Both the position numbers and the translations under genes were made by a program. A stretch of DNA of 64,000 nucleotides from Zelopaecilomyces penicillatus. Taxonomy: Eukaryota > Ascomycota > Sordariomycetes > Hypocreales > Pseudodiploosporaceae. The notes under the pieces were generated by a model, which was not told the DNA's origin, searched no databases, and worked only from the letters and a program-made list of their open reading frames with translations. The stretch lies in contig VCCP01000002.1 in assembly GCA_005765155.1 (NCBI GenBank), positions 5,952,001 through 6,016,000 of the forward strand, given 5' to 3'. Below, one piece after another: positions 25,598 to 37,280 of this stretch. The stretch's first letter is position 1. Every line of letters begins with the position of its first letter.

Positions 25598-27445
25598 ACC
25601 CTGGCATTTCCTAACGCCCTGCCAGCCAGGGGATCTCTCCATCTAATCAGGATGTTCGCATCGAGAAAAGACAGGGAGAGAAAGCGTGTGGGGCATTGCA
25701 TTGGCAGAAAAGTCCACTTGGCCCGTTTTGCATGACATGAATCGGGTCAGACCTCCCCCTGTTGCCCTGACGGAAACCTTTGCGTCGCCCTCTGCGGAAT
25801 ACGGAAATGGAATGTGGGTGATTCCCGGCCTTATTTTGTCCAGGGGGAGGCCTGATCGGCCCAGGACAATATATTGCACTCTCGTGTGTTTTGCTTCTGG
25901 AATCTCCTATGTCAATATCATACCCAGCGTAATACCCCGTTGTTCATGTTATAACTCCATCAATTACCACCTACCTTACCTACTGTTGCATTGTCTACAT
26001 TAGGGAATTCGGCTCTAAATGTCATGCACATCACCAGCCACAAAGACAAGACAAGACACAGCTAAGAGATCATTAGTCAGTACCTATTAACTTGTAATTA
26101 TGGGCATGTCTCGCGTCAAAACGGAGATATTACAAGTCCAGCTGCCTAGTCTAGCTACTGCAACTTAGTTTCAAACAAAAGCATAGATGACGATATCTGA
26201 TGTGTACAACACGCACACACGCCCCCCCTTTCGTCACCACTAGTGATAGGTTGTACGTTTATTCTTCGTTGACAAGACAAAATACCAACTCCCGCAATCC
26301 TTCATCACCCAGTCTTACATCTACCGTGCGCTATGCGCGGGGAGGAGGGGGGGAGGCTGTCTGTGTGGGCTCTCTTGTTCTAACGAGTCAGGCAACCTGT
26401 TCCTTTGTCCAGAACCTTGGTAGCGCAATCTGTGCCCTCCTAGTTACAAGGCGGGACACCATCTTCTCTCTTATCTTATTTTTTCCCCAGTAAATTTTGA
26501 CTCATAATTAGTCCGAGGCTATTTTGGACTCTATTTTGTTGCGTGTGTGTGTGTGCTTGTGCTCTCTGTATAGCTTCAAAAGACGTCAGACCAACAGAAA
26601 CGCACAAGCCAGCCCACGCCGCTTACACCACAAGCCAAGTCTTGCTAATTAATTACACTCTTCCCCACGCTTCTTCAGCACAGAGCAGCTTGTGTGAAGC
26701 ATATATCTTTAACAGTTGTGGTTGCCAAGCTTTGTGGAGTCTAAAATTTCCCTTTGAATGCCCCTTGGCCGCGCGTTTCTAGCGTGCAACTTCTGTTTTG
26801 CCACCTTGTTACTCAAAGAGTTTACAAGAATAAGATGAAATGGAAATAAAATGGAGAAATAAAAAAAATAAAGGAAAAGTCGTTTCCTTGTATACATGGA
26901 AATTCCGCGGCACAAACATATTGCTGAGTTGAGCATAGTACCCCCAAAAAAACTTATTGGACTGAACGCGCGGACCAGCCAGCAAGCACCTTTGTAGTAT
27001 TTGCTAATACTACGTATCCTCTTCTCAGAGGGGGGTGGTTTACACAAACGTGTGAGATGCCAGCGTTATCAATCAATGCCAAAACCATGTCGTGCATATC
27101 TGCCCTCATTTGAACTTACACTAAGAGTGATGCTTTAAAGTACAATAGTACATGCAGTGTGTTGGATGAGACAAACCTTGTGACAAAGTGACATCTAGGC
27201 TTGTGCCGGAGTAGGAAGGCCGCGCATACTTTCCCCATCCACCACAAAGGTTTGACATACAGCCAACTGTAAGGCTTAGGGAGGGGGGTGTGAAGTTCTA
27301 GAATTTCCATACATTTTGTACTGACATCCCACACTTGCTGCATGTAACACTGTGTTGCATTTTTGTTGTGATAATCTATAGGTGTATGTAATATCGAGAA
27401 AGAAGAAAGCATTGCCTGCATATACACAAATGTCTACCTGTCTTA

Positions 27446-29883
27446 TCAGCTACTCGTGAAGAGTTCATCCAGATATTGCCTGCAACTGGCCACATCCTTG
27501 CCCACGTATCCAATATACATGTCCGGGCGAATCACAACCGTAAAGGGCTCTTCCTCAGGTAGCACCCAGTCTGCTGTAAATGATGTCGTGGACACCAAGT
27601 TCGCCTCAGCTGCGGCCTGGCCGTTGATCTCGGTTCCACTGCCGGCCCCTGTGGATGATGATGTCGTTGCAGCGACAACATCGTAGCGGACAGCAACGTC
27701 ACCATGGCCCAGAGGTGCGCCATCGTCCTGAGCATGGTTGCCCACGGCAAGGATCACATACTTACCGTATGAAACTTGGCTGTAGAGCCTCTTGCCCTCG
27801 CCACCGCTGCTTCCATGACTCTGTAGCACCATGTCCGGACACCTGTAGCCGGCTTTCCAGATGCCGTGCTCAGAAGCCGTGACAAGGGGTGAGCCGGTGT
27901 CCTGGTAGGAAACTCCCATGCCTGAAGTGAGATTATAAACACAAGTCAGCAAAAGGGGGGTTCTCTGTAATTCAGTGTTTCCTAATTTAGCCTTCTCTGT
28001 TCTTCGAGAAGAAGCCGGCCAGCCGTTCTTCCCGAGCCAGACCTGACTCTTTTCAGAAAGCGCAGTGTGTATCCCGGGGAGAGAAAGTGGGATGCGGCCC
28101 AAGATGGCAAGCTAGTCAAGCAGAGACTAGCCAGCCATACCACCGCCAATCGGCGATGGATGGGAACCTCTGGGTGATTTTTGAACAACGGGATTGTCTG
28201 CCACTCATCACAATACTACTCACCTGTTATGTACCCCGCGTTGCGCTGGATGGTGCCGACGTACTGCTTGGCCGTGTGCACCGTGTCCCGGACCAGGGCT
28301 GCGGCAACGTCAATGACACCTTGGGCGGTGCTACGACGCTCCGTGTCGTAACTGCGAATGAGTTTGTCGGCCGCCCCTGGCTGGAGCCGGGCCCCGTTCT
28401 TGAGCACCAAGGCTAATCGCCAGGCGACGCTGAAGGCATCGGCCATGCCCGTGTTGAGGCCCTGGCCACCATTGACGGAGTGGACGTGGGCGGCATCGCC
28501 GCCAAGGATAATTCGACCTGTCCCGTCCCTGGAGATGAAAGAGGATGCGATCCGCTCCTTGACTGCAGGAATAGCCGCGCAAAACGGGTGTTAGCCGATA
28601 TGCTTTCAATTGGGCAATTGTGCCAATAAAAGCGAAATAAACAAGAGCATGATGGAGGGGGAGGGCATGTGCTTATGAAGATGTGGAAAATTAAAGCCAA
28701 AAAAAACTGCCGTCTAGGTATGACGCCATTGCTGCACCTACCATCAAAAGTACTATACCATTCCGTCTTGACAAATTCGGTCCGATAAGGCGCCATGTGC
28801 TTTTGAATGGACTCCTCTGCGCGAGCTTGGTTCACCTCGCCTTCGAGCAGCACGTAGAAGCGGCAGAGCCCTCTCTCGCGCGGGATCCAAGACACGCGCG
28901 ACTGCCCATCCAGCTGGAAAGTGATGATCTCGTCGCAGAGCGGGAAGTCAGTGTCGATAAAGGTATCGAGCACCGCCCAGAGCATCTCGGGCTTGGTGCC
29001 TGTAAAAGTAGCTCCAATGGCCTTGCGAACCGTCGAACGCGCGCCATCGGCTCCGAGGGCGTACTTGCTGCGAAGTCGACGGCCACTGCTCGTCACCACG
29101 TTGACGCCGTCGTCGTCCTCGGTGAGGGAGTCGACCTGCTCGCTGTAGGACACACGGTCGCTGCCTAGGCGCTTGCTGAGCATGGCCTCGACGACTGGCT
29201 GGCCGATCATGAGGAAGTTCTTGTGCAGCGTGTGTTCCAGGCTGACCCACCAGTCGTTCTGGCGCGACTTGAAGTCGCCATCGCCAAAGGTTGAGCTGGC
29301 TGTAATGATGATGATGATGATGCGTGTCAGTCGTGGTTCTGTGGGACTCTGAAAATCCGAGGGACGTAGAATAAAACCTACTGTTGCACTTGAGGCCCTG
29401 CTCGAGCAGCTCATCCAAGAGGTCGGCCACCTCTAGATACTGTTGTGTACGCGCATTCAAGGCATCTGCTCTGCCAAACTCGAGGCTTTGCGGCTTGGCG
29501 TCTGCAGAGGTTTTTGCAAATTCCCACGATTAGCAAATCTGTACTCTGTACCTACTCTGTCATCTGTCGGACCTTAAGTTCTGGTACAGCGCATCTGACC
29601 AGCACAGAACTTGCCCGGTCTGGGTAGCAGGTCATAAAACACCACCACCACCACCACTAATAAACATGCCACTCACCCAAGACTCGCACCGAAACTCCGA
29701 GACGGTCCAACAGCAGTCCTGTGAACAAACCAGTTGGTCCACCTGTTCGAGGCAAACACAACAGCAAACATCCACGGTTAGCCCTAGGAAATACCAGCAA
29801 ATGTAGGTTGTTAGCACCAGAAATCACATACCTCCGATGATGGCCACATCGACATTCTCCACGTCGTTGGTGTGTTGAGACAT
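27446..29883 (-). CDS. FAD-dependent aromatic hydroxylase (phenol 2-monooxygenase/PheA-TfdB type)
   Basis: This is a flavoprotein monooxygenase of the class A type that hydroxylates aromatic rings with NAD(P)H and O2. Six exons (29883-29832, 29742-29677, 29501-29382, 29299-28742, 28562-28224, 27921-27446) give 536 residues. The N-terminal dinucleotide fold reads VAIIGGGPTGLFTG with the split codons joined. The second FAD motif is GGDAAHVHSVNGGQGLNTG, and ADGARS is the DG motif. The C-terminal ~160 residues resemble the thioredoxin-like domain of phenol hydroxylases, but no redox CxxC is seen. The last intron is 302 bp and partly open. No signal peptide is present, so the enzyme is probably cytosolic. 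Its substrate is unknown. It is divergent from the isocyanide synthase gene across 2.1 kb, which makes a shared pathway possible but unproven. Confidence 0.9.
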
Positions 29884-29890
29884 GATCTCT

Positions 29891-29910
29891 CAGTCAGTCA
29901 GTCAGTCAGT
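29891..29910 (+). repeat. (CAGT)5 tetranucleotide repeat
   Basis: Five perfect CAGT units begin 8 bases upstream of the monooxygenase start codon, so they lie in its 5' leader. Length variation here could affect leader structure; that is inference. Confidence 0.7.
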
Positions 29911-30153
29911 CTGTTGTGCTGTCTTGTTGGGTTGTTGTAGTCACGACACGAAACAGGCGACAGATCACAACAGGATAAGGCAAGACAAGGCAAGGGATCA
30001 TGTAATTCTTCAAATGGGATTTCTAGACTCGGGGACGCCTCCTATAACCTTCTTTCCCAGACACGTTTCTCCAGAGCTTCTAGAGCCCGCCCGACCTTGC
30101 AGGCTTTCCCCCTCGGTCACGGCGCACACGCCATAAGAGCATAAGAACATGAT

Positions 30154-30171
30154 ACACACACACACACACAC
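30154..30171 (+). repeat. (AC)9 microsatellite
   Basis: This is a perfect AC dinucleotide run in the intergenic region upstream of the isocyanide synthase gene. Confidence 0.75.
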
Positions 30172-31449
30172 TTGCACACTTTGTCACGCACTTACTCCAT
30201 GGCCCATTCCATACCACATTCTTTACCCGTCCAAGGCGTCCGGAGTCGCGGGGACGGGGGTGGAGGGGAGAGACGGCGCTTTCCACCATCCACCCCCCTC
30301 TAGTTAGTGCCAAGATAAGGGTAGACAGACGGGTCTGCATCACAGGTACCACCTTTATGGATCCTATAAATCCTAGGAATTTCTGATCGCCCTCCTAGTT
30401 ATACCTGTGTTAGCCCAAACTGTCTAGCTACCTAGTTCTATTGCCCAACAGATTCTTTTCTCTCTCCTTGCAAACTAACTGGGGAAGAGTTGGAGAGGGG
30501 GGCGTGTGGGCGTGAAAGTGGCTCCAGGAACCACAATTACTACTACCAAGGTGCCGAAGCTGCCCGACTCATTCATCATTTTAACCTCGATTGATAATAA
30601 ATGGCCGTTGTCAACTACCTTACCTACCTTAGTTTGATAGCTTACCTTGGTAGTACTCATAATTACGTCTTGGCCCCATACCATAAACACCTTACCCTAA
30701 CTCCTTGGTCTAAAAAAGAAGGGACTGACAACCCACTTGTAAGCAAAGCCAACGCGGTCCTTATTTCTCCATGGCGCTTGTTCAAGTTGCCGTTGGCATC
30801 GTGGTGTCGTGGCATCGTGGGCTGTTTGAGCTTACAGTAGGTAGGTAGATGACCTAATAAGTCTTGGTCCTTTTTTTGGGCTTGCTGATCCCAACGGGCT
30901 ACAGGTGGGTGGTGGTGGCTCAGTGGCCGGCAGCGCCGCCTGTCAACGATGCACGCGAATCTTCTTTCCGGCTTCTTTTTTCTCGCCTCAATCTCTATCC
31001 GCGGCTAAATAGGCCGCGCCTCGTGCTTCTACTCCGGCTTCACGCCCTTTCTGTCTTGGCTGGCATACATGGTCTATGGATAGGAGGTATGTACAGTAAT
31101 ATTGTAGATAAAGTAGGCAGCTCCACGTAGTAGGCGCCTATTAAGGAAAATGGTACAGAACAGCATTACAGGGCCAGCTCGTTTGCTGGTGAATCATAAT
31201 CACCTACAGGCACCATGCCTGCTAAAAGCCCCCCCCCCCATAAACTAAAAACCCGGGCAGCACGGCTCAAGTCCAATGGGGGTATTACAGCACCACTCTC
31301 GCCATCGCCAGACCACTGAGACACGCCCTGGAGAAGAGGCAACGAAAACACCACCAGACGTCGTGCTGCAGCAGGATGTCGGGCATCCCACCCAATCGAG
31401 AAGGTTACATAGTGGATACACAGATATTCCACACAACACACACTCACAG

Positions 31450-31471
31450 CACACACACACACACACACACC
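31450..31471 (+). repeat. (CA)11 microsatellite
   Basis: This is a perfect CA run about 0.5 kb upstream of the isocyanide synthase start codon. Confidence 0.75.
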
Positions 31472-31942
31472 GACCCCCATGCCAGAAAACCTGTCCTGCT
31501 AACTAGGTAGTACCTGACCAGGGCTAATGCCATGTCCCCATACCCCCCCATGCCATGTCTGGGTGCAGACGACTGCAGTAGGTATGGGATGGACGCCCAT
31601 GCCCATGCCTATGGCCCCATGTTGATGCCGGGCCACAGGTCCAGCAGGGCTGGAGACCGAATGGACGGGCGAGGTTGCGCTGGAATCAAGGTCAAGTGTG
31701 AGCAAGTCAGAGGCCGTTATGAGAGCATTAGTATTTAGTATGAATACCCAGCTCCGTCCTGGCCGTTTCTTTTCTTTTGCCTGTTGCTGCTCACTACCTC
31801 TACTCTCATTATCAATCCAATACTCTCTTCTTACTTAAACATCCTGTCTTCACCTCGACAGCTCATCATTGATTACTGTCTCATGTGTCTTGAGCTTTGT
31901 GCTGTGCAGCATTGACAGTTAGTCCAACAGAAGAAGAAACAC

Positions 31943-31963
31943 CAACAACAACAACAACAACAA
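31943..31963 (+). repeat. (CAA)7 in the leader of the isocyanide synthase gene
   Basis: Seven CAA units end 17 bases before the ATG at 31981. Unstructured CAA leaders favour efficient initiation in several systems; applying that here is inference. Confidence 0.7.
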
Positions 31964-31980
31964 CACCAAGTTGCCACGCC

Positions 31981-34173
31981 ATGCCGACCGCTATGCCAGT
32001 CGAGCCCTTGGTGGTTGAAGACTTCAGCAAGTCTTTCACCACCAAGGCTGTCTCGCAACGTGCCGCCTCACCATCAACTCCTCCTAACGCTATAGTTGTG
32101 CCTTCGGTCTCTCTCACATCTGGCGTTGATGCCATCGCCCTTGAGACCGCCTCCAAGATCCTTGACATCATCGACCGCTACCGTCTGCGGAGATCCTCTG
32201 ATGCCACTACCAAAGCTGACGAAGGAGCTCTCAAATTCCTCGCCCTCATCTACAGCCATGTCAAGGCTGGTGTGGAAGTCCCCATGTGCCTGCCTGCGTT
32301 CCCATTCAAATCTCCCAATTCTGTCTCAAAGGTTTTGGGAAAGCTGCCTGATAGAGCCGAGGAACTGGCCCTCTCACATCTCAATGGCATCTGTGCCGCC
32401 ATCAAGGACATCTACCCACCCGGTGCAATGCTCACCATCATCTCAGATGGTCTAGTGTACAACGGTATGTCCATTTTCACTATGAGAAAGACAATCAGTA
32501 TCCTTACATATTCTAACTTATCCATGAATAGACTTGCTCGGTGTCCCAGACAAGGATGTATGGAACTATGGCGAAACTCTCCGAGCCTTGGCCAAGTCCA
32601 AGGGCTTGACCAACATCACCTTCTCCCGGCTTCGAGACCTTGTTACCATTCCTCTACCAGATGAGCTTGACGAAATGACCTATGTTGCCAACGCATCAAA
32701 CTTCCGCCGTGCACTGCTCAACGCCTTTAGCCGGCCTGACTGGGAGTGGAAGAGTGTCAGCCAGAGCGAGGATGTCTGCCTGACCTACCGAGGTTACATC
32801 AAATTTCTGCAAACAGATCTCCAAACCGTCTATCCCGTCGGCCAAGGTCGTAGCAAGACCAAGTATAAGAGAGGCATTGAGTACATTGCTAGGGAAATGA
32901 TGTGCCGAGGCGATGTAAGCCGAACCCCTGCTCTTGAATTTTCTGGAATCGAATAATGGAAAGCTGACAATCGAGATAATAGGCCTTTGCTAGCGCTGTT
33001 CGCCAAAAATACAGGGACCACGTCCGATTATCGATCCACCCGTCGACAGGGGCCGCCAAACTGTCGATTAGCCTCATGCCAACTTCAACCTCCTTCACCA
33101 CACCTTGGCACTCAAGCGTTGCCTATAATCTGGACGGCACTGTCACCACCGGCCCGCGCTGCGACTTTGACAAGAACGAGACCTATGAGCTCATCTACGA
33201 GCATGGCCGACCCAGCTACTACCGCGAAAAGTCGGACCTCTTCCACTGGGCCGAGAAAAGGGGTGGCGTCATCTGTGAGCCAATGTACCCCTCTGGGTGG
33301 ATGATCAAGCCTGCCAAGGGCAAGTGGGCTCTCACTATCGAAGATGTCGATGCTCAAAAAGTCCGGGCCTTGTCCGAGATTAACTCGCCGGTTGTGCTGC
33401 GTGACTTCATCAAGCTCCCTAGCAAGGATAAGTTGGCGGCCAAGGCTGAGGAATTCGGAACACCGACGCCGTGGAAGTTTGGGCTGATTTTGAGCGTCAA
33501 GGACCATGGGGCTGATACTAAAGGACTGAATAACGTTCTTTCCTCTGAATGGATGCCCTTCCATTATGACGGCCTCTTCAAAACGGTCAAGCAGACAAAT
33601 GAAAATGGCGAGGAGTCCCTAGTTTCAATTCCACCTCGGTACGTGCCGCTTCATAGCAGATTTATGATAAAGATATCAGTAACTAATCGTTCTCATTTTA
33701 GATTCCAACTATTTGTCGGCGCCACCTCCTCACCAAGGGACACTGGCTTCACTCTCTTCTCCTCCTCCACATTCTTCCACAAGTACCTCCCCGAATGGCT
33801 TACCCCCGACCTACTGGCCAGCCTCAAATGGACCGTCTCAACCTCCTCCTTCGACTCCACCGTTCTCTCAGGCATCCCCATGATCACACCACACCCCACG
33901 ACAGCCCAACCATGCCTGCGGTTCCACGAGCCTTGGCCGCAGTCCAAGACGCAGTTCGAAGCGACAAACATCACCATCGATGACCACAGCGAAGCCGACA
34001 GCACCGTCATCTGCGACGCCATCACATCAGTGCTGCACGACCGGCGGGTAGCCTACTACCACATCTGGGAGAAAGGTGACATTGTTGTTAGCGACAACAT
34101 CCTGATGATGCACACAAGGAGCGACTTTGTGTCTGGTAGTGAGCGGGAGCTCTGGCGCATTCACTTCGATTAG
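31981..34173 (+). CDS. isocyanide synthase-dioxygenase fusion (DIT1/PvcA + TauD/TfdA), XanB-like
   Basis: Four exons (31981-32464, 32532-32914, 32983-33638, 33702-34173) encode 664 residues. Residues about 45-335 match the DIT1/PvcA isocyanide synthase family (SDGLVYN, GVPDKDVWNYGETLRALA, IHPSTGAAKLSISLMP). These enzymes turn an amino-acid amine, usually of tyrosine or tryptophan, into an isonitrile. Residues about 370-660 form an Fe(II)/2-oxoglutarate oxygenase of the TauD/TfdA type, with facial triad His483-x-Asp485 (FHYDG) and His645 (MMHTR), and Arg660 probably binding 2-oxoglutarate. This two-domain order is that of fungal XanB-class enzymes, whose second half drives oxidative decarboxylation. 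All splice sites are canonical and no break is seen. A P450 and an FAD monooxygenase lie nearby. The amino-acid substrate cannot be read from sequence alone. Confidence 0.9.
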
Positions 34174-34814
34174 ATTGGGCCCCCCAGTCTGATCACGTTA
34201 ATGAAGGTTTACGCTGCTTGAATGATTTGCATGGAAGGTCTATGAGCGGGTACGGTGCATTTTCAATGTAAATGAATTAGTTTGGGGTATATATGGGTGT
34301 TTTACGGTGTTAATGGCGCGCCATTACGAGCATTTGTTTTCGCAATACCAGATTTAGATTCTCTTAACAATCATCATTCCAACTTATCAGCTGTTTAACT
34401 GCTATCTGGCACCTCTATCTAAGTGTTACGTGTCTTGAAGTATTGTCGCTTACTGACGACAGTTACGATGGAGCTTCCTTCCAACTGCTGCCCATTGACA
34501 TATTATTACGAGTCACACTGTGTGGCGTATACTCATTGTGGTTTTTTGCAGGCTGCAACGCTGCAAATATCACCTACATATTCTACTATAGTGATCGATG
34601 CTGCCTGGACGCACAGTGCTAATTTCCAAAGTCTACACTCCTAATGCCTCCTCAGCATCAAATTTCACATCTGAGCATTTAACGGACACACAAACTCCCA
34701 AAATCCAACCTTTTCATCGCCTGAAGCACTTGAAAGAAATGTAAAAACACTGAATCTCTCAACTGCGAGATAAACCTAGCCATTCTTTCGATATATGCAT
34801 GACGCGACATCGCT
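34174..34814. other. intergenic between isocyanide synthase and SNM1-like genes
   Basis: This is an AT-rich 641-base spacer between two genes on the same strand. No ORF is supported. Confidence 0.5.
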
Positions 34815-37280
34815 ATGTCGACATTTAACGGCCTTGTGCCAGAGTTTCCAGACATAAGAAGTGCATCCACCCCTTCCTCGAGAAGACGAAACCCATCGTT
34901 CCCAATTGGCTCTTTAACTAACCCGAGATGGCAGTCGACTTTTTTCGCCATCACCCTGGTGTTCAGCCTCCGCTGGCATGCTTTCTCAGTCATATCCATA
35001 GTGATCACCTGGCCGGGCTTGATAGCCTGCGATCACCCTTGTGGGTCACATTCCGAGACATGTTCTGAATCACGGCGCTGTGCTTTGGCTTACAGATGTA
35101 GTGTGTACTGCTCTGCAGCTACTCGGGAGATTCTGCTCCATTTAGAGAGATATCCTTGCCGTATCAATTATGCCAAGGGAATTCTGGAAGCCAGGCAGCT
35201 GACATACAAACATCTCGGAAAAGTTCTGGTACAGTTTACAACTATCTAAGCCAATCAACAAAGGTATATCAAGATATTAGCTCACAAAATTCATAATCAT
35301 AGAAGCCGTTGCCGCTGGAGACGCCAATAAAACTTGAGCTACAACCGGGACACTACATTCAAGCCACATTATCCGACGCCAATCATTGCCCAGGGGCTGT
35401 GATGTTTTGTAAGTTCAATCTTAGTCTTGCTCATGTAAATTATACAAATCTCTTATGAATAAAGTAATCGAGGGCGATGGGAAGGCAATCCTTTACACGG
35501 GAGATGTCAGGTGCGAGCCTTGGTTTGTTAATTCACTTACACGAAACCCCATTCTTATCGAATACACAAGCGGGCTCAAGACACTCGACAGGTTATATCT
35601 CGACACATCATTTATTGAAGATGTTCCTTTTCAGACAAAGGCTGAAGGCATAGCCGAACTTCTTCGAAAGGTATCTCGGTATCCACAGGATACTGTGTTC
35701 CATATCCAGGCTTGGACATTTGGATACGAGGATGTCTGGGTTGCGCTGTCCAAGGCGTTGAATTCGCCAGTGAGCATGCTACCATTTGCAGTTATACTGA
35801 ATTGGAAGAATATACCAAGTCCTCTGACATATATTAGATCCATGTCGATGAATACAAGCTTCGAGTATATAACTCTCTCAGATCACGCTCATCTGATTGG
35901 CGGCAAGGGGCTGACTCGTATATGACGACTTCGGCGCCCGCTCTGACGGGCTTTATGTGTGGAAACACCCCACAGCCCGGATGTTTAACCTCGAATCAGA
36001 CAGTTCGACTCCACAGTTGCGAAAGAGGCAACATGTGCGAGACTGCCAAACAAACATCAGTCGTCAGGATCCAGCCTATTGTCGCACATCTCGCAGCTGG
36101 GGATGCTATTCGAGAAGCCGGGGTTGGGGGCGGTGGAGAAGATCTAGAACGTGGCGTCGACCTCAATTTTCTCCCTCCTCAAGATCTTCATGCGCTGCTA
36201 GACATGTGTGTCACACTCATCCAACCTGATTCAAACTAGATTAAATGCTAATCTTCTCATGCAGGATCTGCTCCTCAAGCAGTGTCGATGAGGAAGTCAG
36301 AAAACGGTGCGAGACCGTCATGACCCAGACAGATACAGGCGATCTAGCTTCACTGGTGAATCTGGACATGGCTTTTCTTGGGGAAGATCTCTCAACAGAT
36401 TTACAGAAGGCGCTTCTTGCGATAGCCAGAAACATTGTACCAAACAAAAGCAGCGTCAAAAAACTGGGTGATACGCCCAACCCACATCTACCAACTCTCA
36501 TACAATTCCCATATGCACGTCATTCTTCCTATGCAGAGCTCTGTCTCTTGGTCGATGCATTTAAACCCAGAGACATCTGGCCGTGTACTGTCAATCCGAA
36601 ATATTGGAAACATAACGGTGGGTGATGAAGATATGTCTCCAGTCCCATCTACAACGTTTGGTAGTTAATTTGCCTCTCCAGCAATCTCGATAGAATCATT
36701 ATTCGGGCAACATTGTTCTGATGACATATTTGCACATGATGAGATGATGAGACTGAGTGGTGAAGTGCCAGGTGACATTCATGAGCCAGAAAATGACTCG
36801 CAGCATGCCGACTCGTCGACCCCTAAGCCATGTTCATCGCCTACCGCAGGCCCAACCTACACAGGTTGCGCAACTAGTCCAAAGCTCTATAGTGGAATGA
36901 TGGACCACCATCCAGCGGATAGGTTTCCAGATCAGGAGTTGGAGAACTTGCTCATGGATGGTCCGCCGACCAAAGCCCCCCCACACACACCAGCTATTGG
37001 TGGAGTTGGCCAGCAATCTCAGATGCAGCAGTCTGAAGGCGGCATAGTGCCATCGCAGAAACGACAATTTCATGAATGCGAGGGTGGAGAAGAGGGTGGA
37101 GAAGCGGGCGACTCCCAAACGTCTGATAGCTCATTCACGTCAAAGCTATCTTTTCGACATTCATCCACCCGTCAAGACGCATACTTCCAAATGCTGGCCA
37201 ACGTGGCAGGAGGGGAATGGAACCCAATCTCACTGATATCAACTGGTGATAATCATACCTTCAAGGAGCGAGAACTGTGA
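34815..37280 (+). CDS. SNM1/PSO2/Artemis-type metallo-beta-lactamase DNA nuclease (DRMBL domain)
   Basis: The gene looks broken at first because frames change often, but eight exons (34815-34860, 34935-35040, 35102-35228, 35303-35408, 35465-35769, 35838-36205, 36265-36617, 36682-37280) join in frame to 669 residues with canonical sites. Metal-binding motifs are complete: His35-x-His37-x-Asp39-His40 (SHIHSDHLAG), His121 (DANHCPG) and Asp142 (LYTGD). The beta-CASP/DRMBL part follows (VFHIQAWTFGYEDVWVALS, VRIQPIVAHL). SNM1-family enzymes are 5'-exonucleases or hairpin endonucleases acting in crosslink or end repair in the nucleus. The start MSTFNGLVPEFPDIR is typical of the fungal Artemis-like branch. 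The C-terminal ~170 residues are polar and probably disordered. It sits between the isocyanide synthase and P450 genes on the same strand. Confidence 0.9.

Larger units (their letters stand above)
18646..27445. other. 8.8 kb gene-poor region
   Basis: There is no convincing coding region on either strand; all open frames are under about 120 codons and look random. The part from 19.3 to 21.9 kb is AT-rich. The part from 22 to 27.4 kb is mixed, with many short homopurine, homopyrimidine and homopolymer runs, more like untranslated or regulatory DNA than ordinary spacer. No tRNA B-box, rRNA or intact transposase was seen. It could hold long non-coding RNA, long leader sequence or decayed repeats; I cannot tell which. 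Confidence 0.5.
29884..31980. promoter_or_regulatory. 2.1 kb divergent region between FAD monooxygenase and isocyanide synthase genes
   Basis: There is no supported gene. The stretch carries (CAGT)5, two dinucleotide AC arrays, several C runs and TACCT/GTAGG motifs. It must contain the promoters of both divergent genes. An exact yeast-type copper-response site (TTTGCTCA) was not found by eye; only a partial TGAGCAAG near 31699 was noticed. Confidence 0.5.

Noticed and set aside
18646..27445. tRNA genes in the desert
   Set aside because: No B-box (GGTTCGANNCC) with a matching A-box and foldable arms was found by eye; a tRNA scan would be decisive.
31690..31710. Copper-response (Mac1-type) site upstream of the isocyanide synthase
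   Set aside because: Only a partial match (TGAGCAAG) is present, and single short matches are expected by chance.
34815..37280. Pseudogene reading of the SNM1-like locus
   Set aside because: Frame changes all coincide with canonical short introns, and the joined exons give a complete protein, so the gene is intact.
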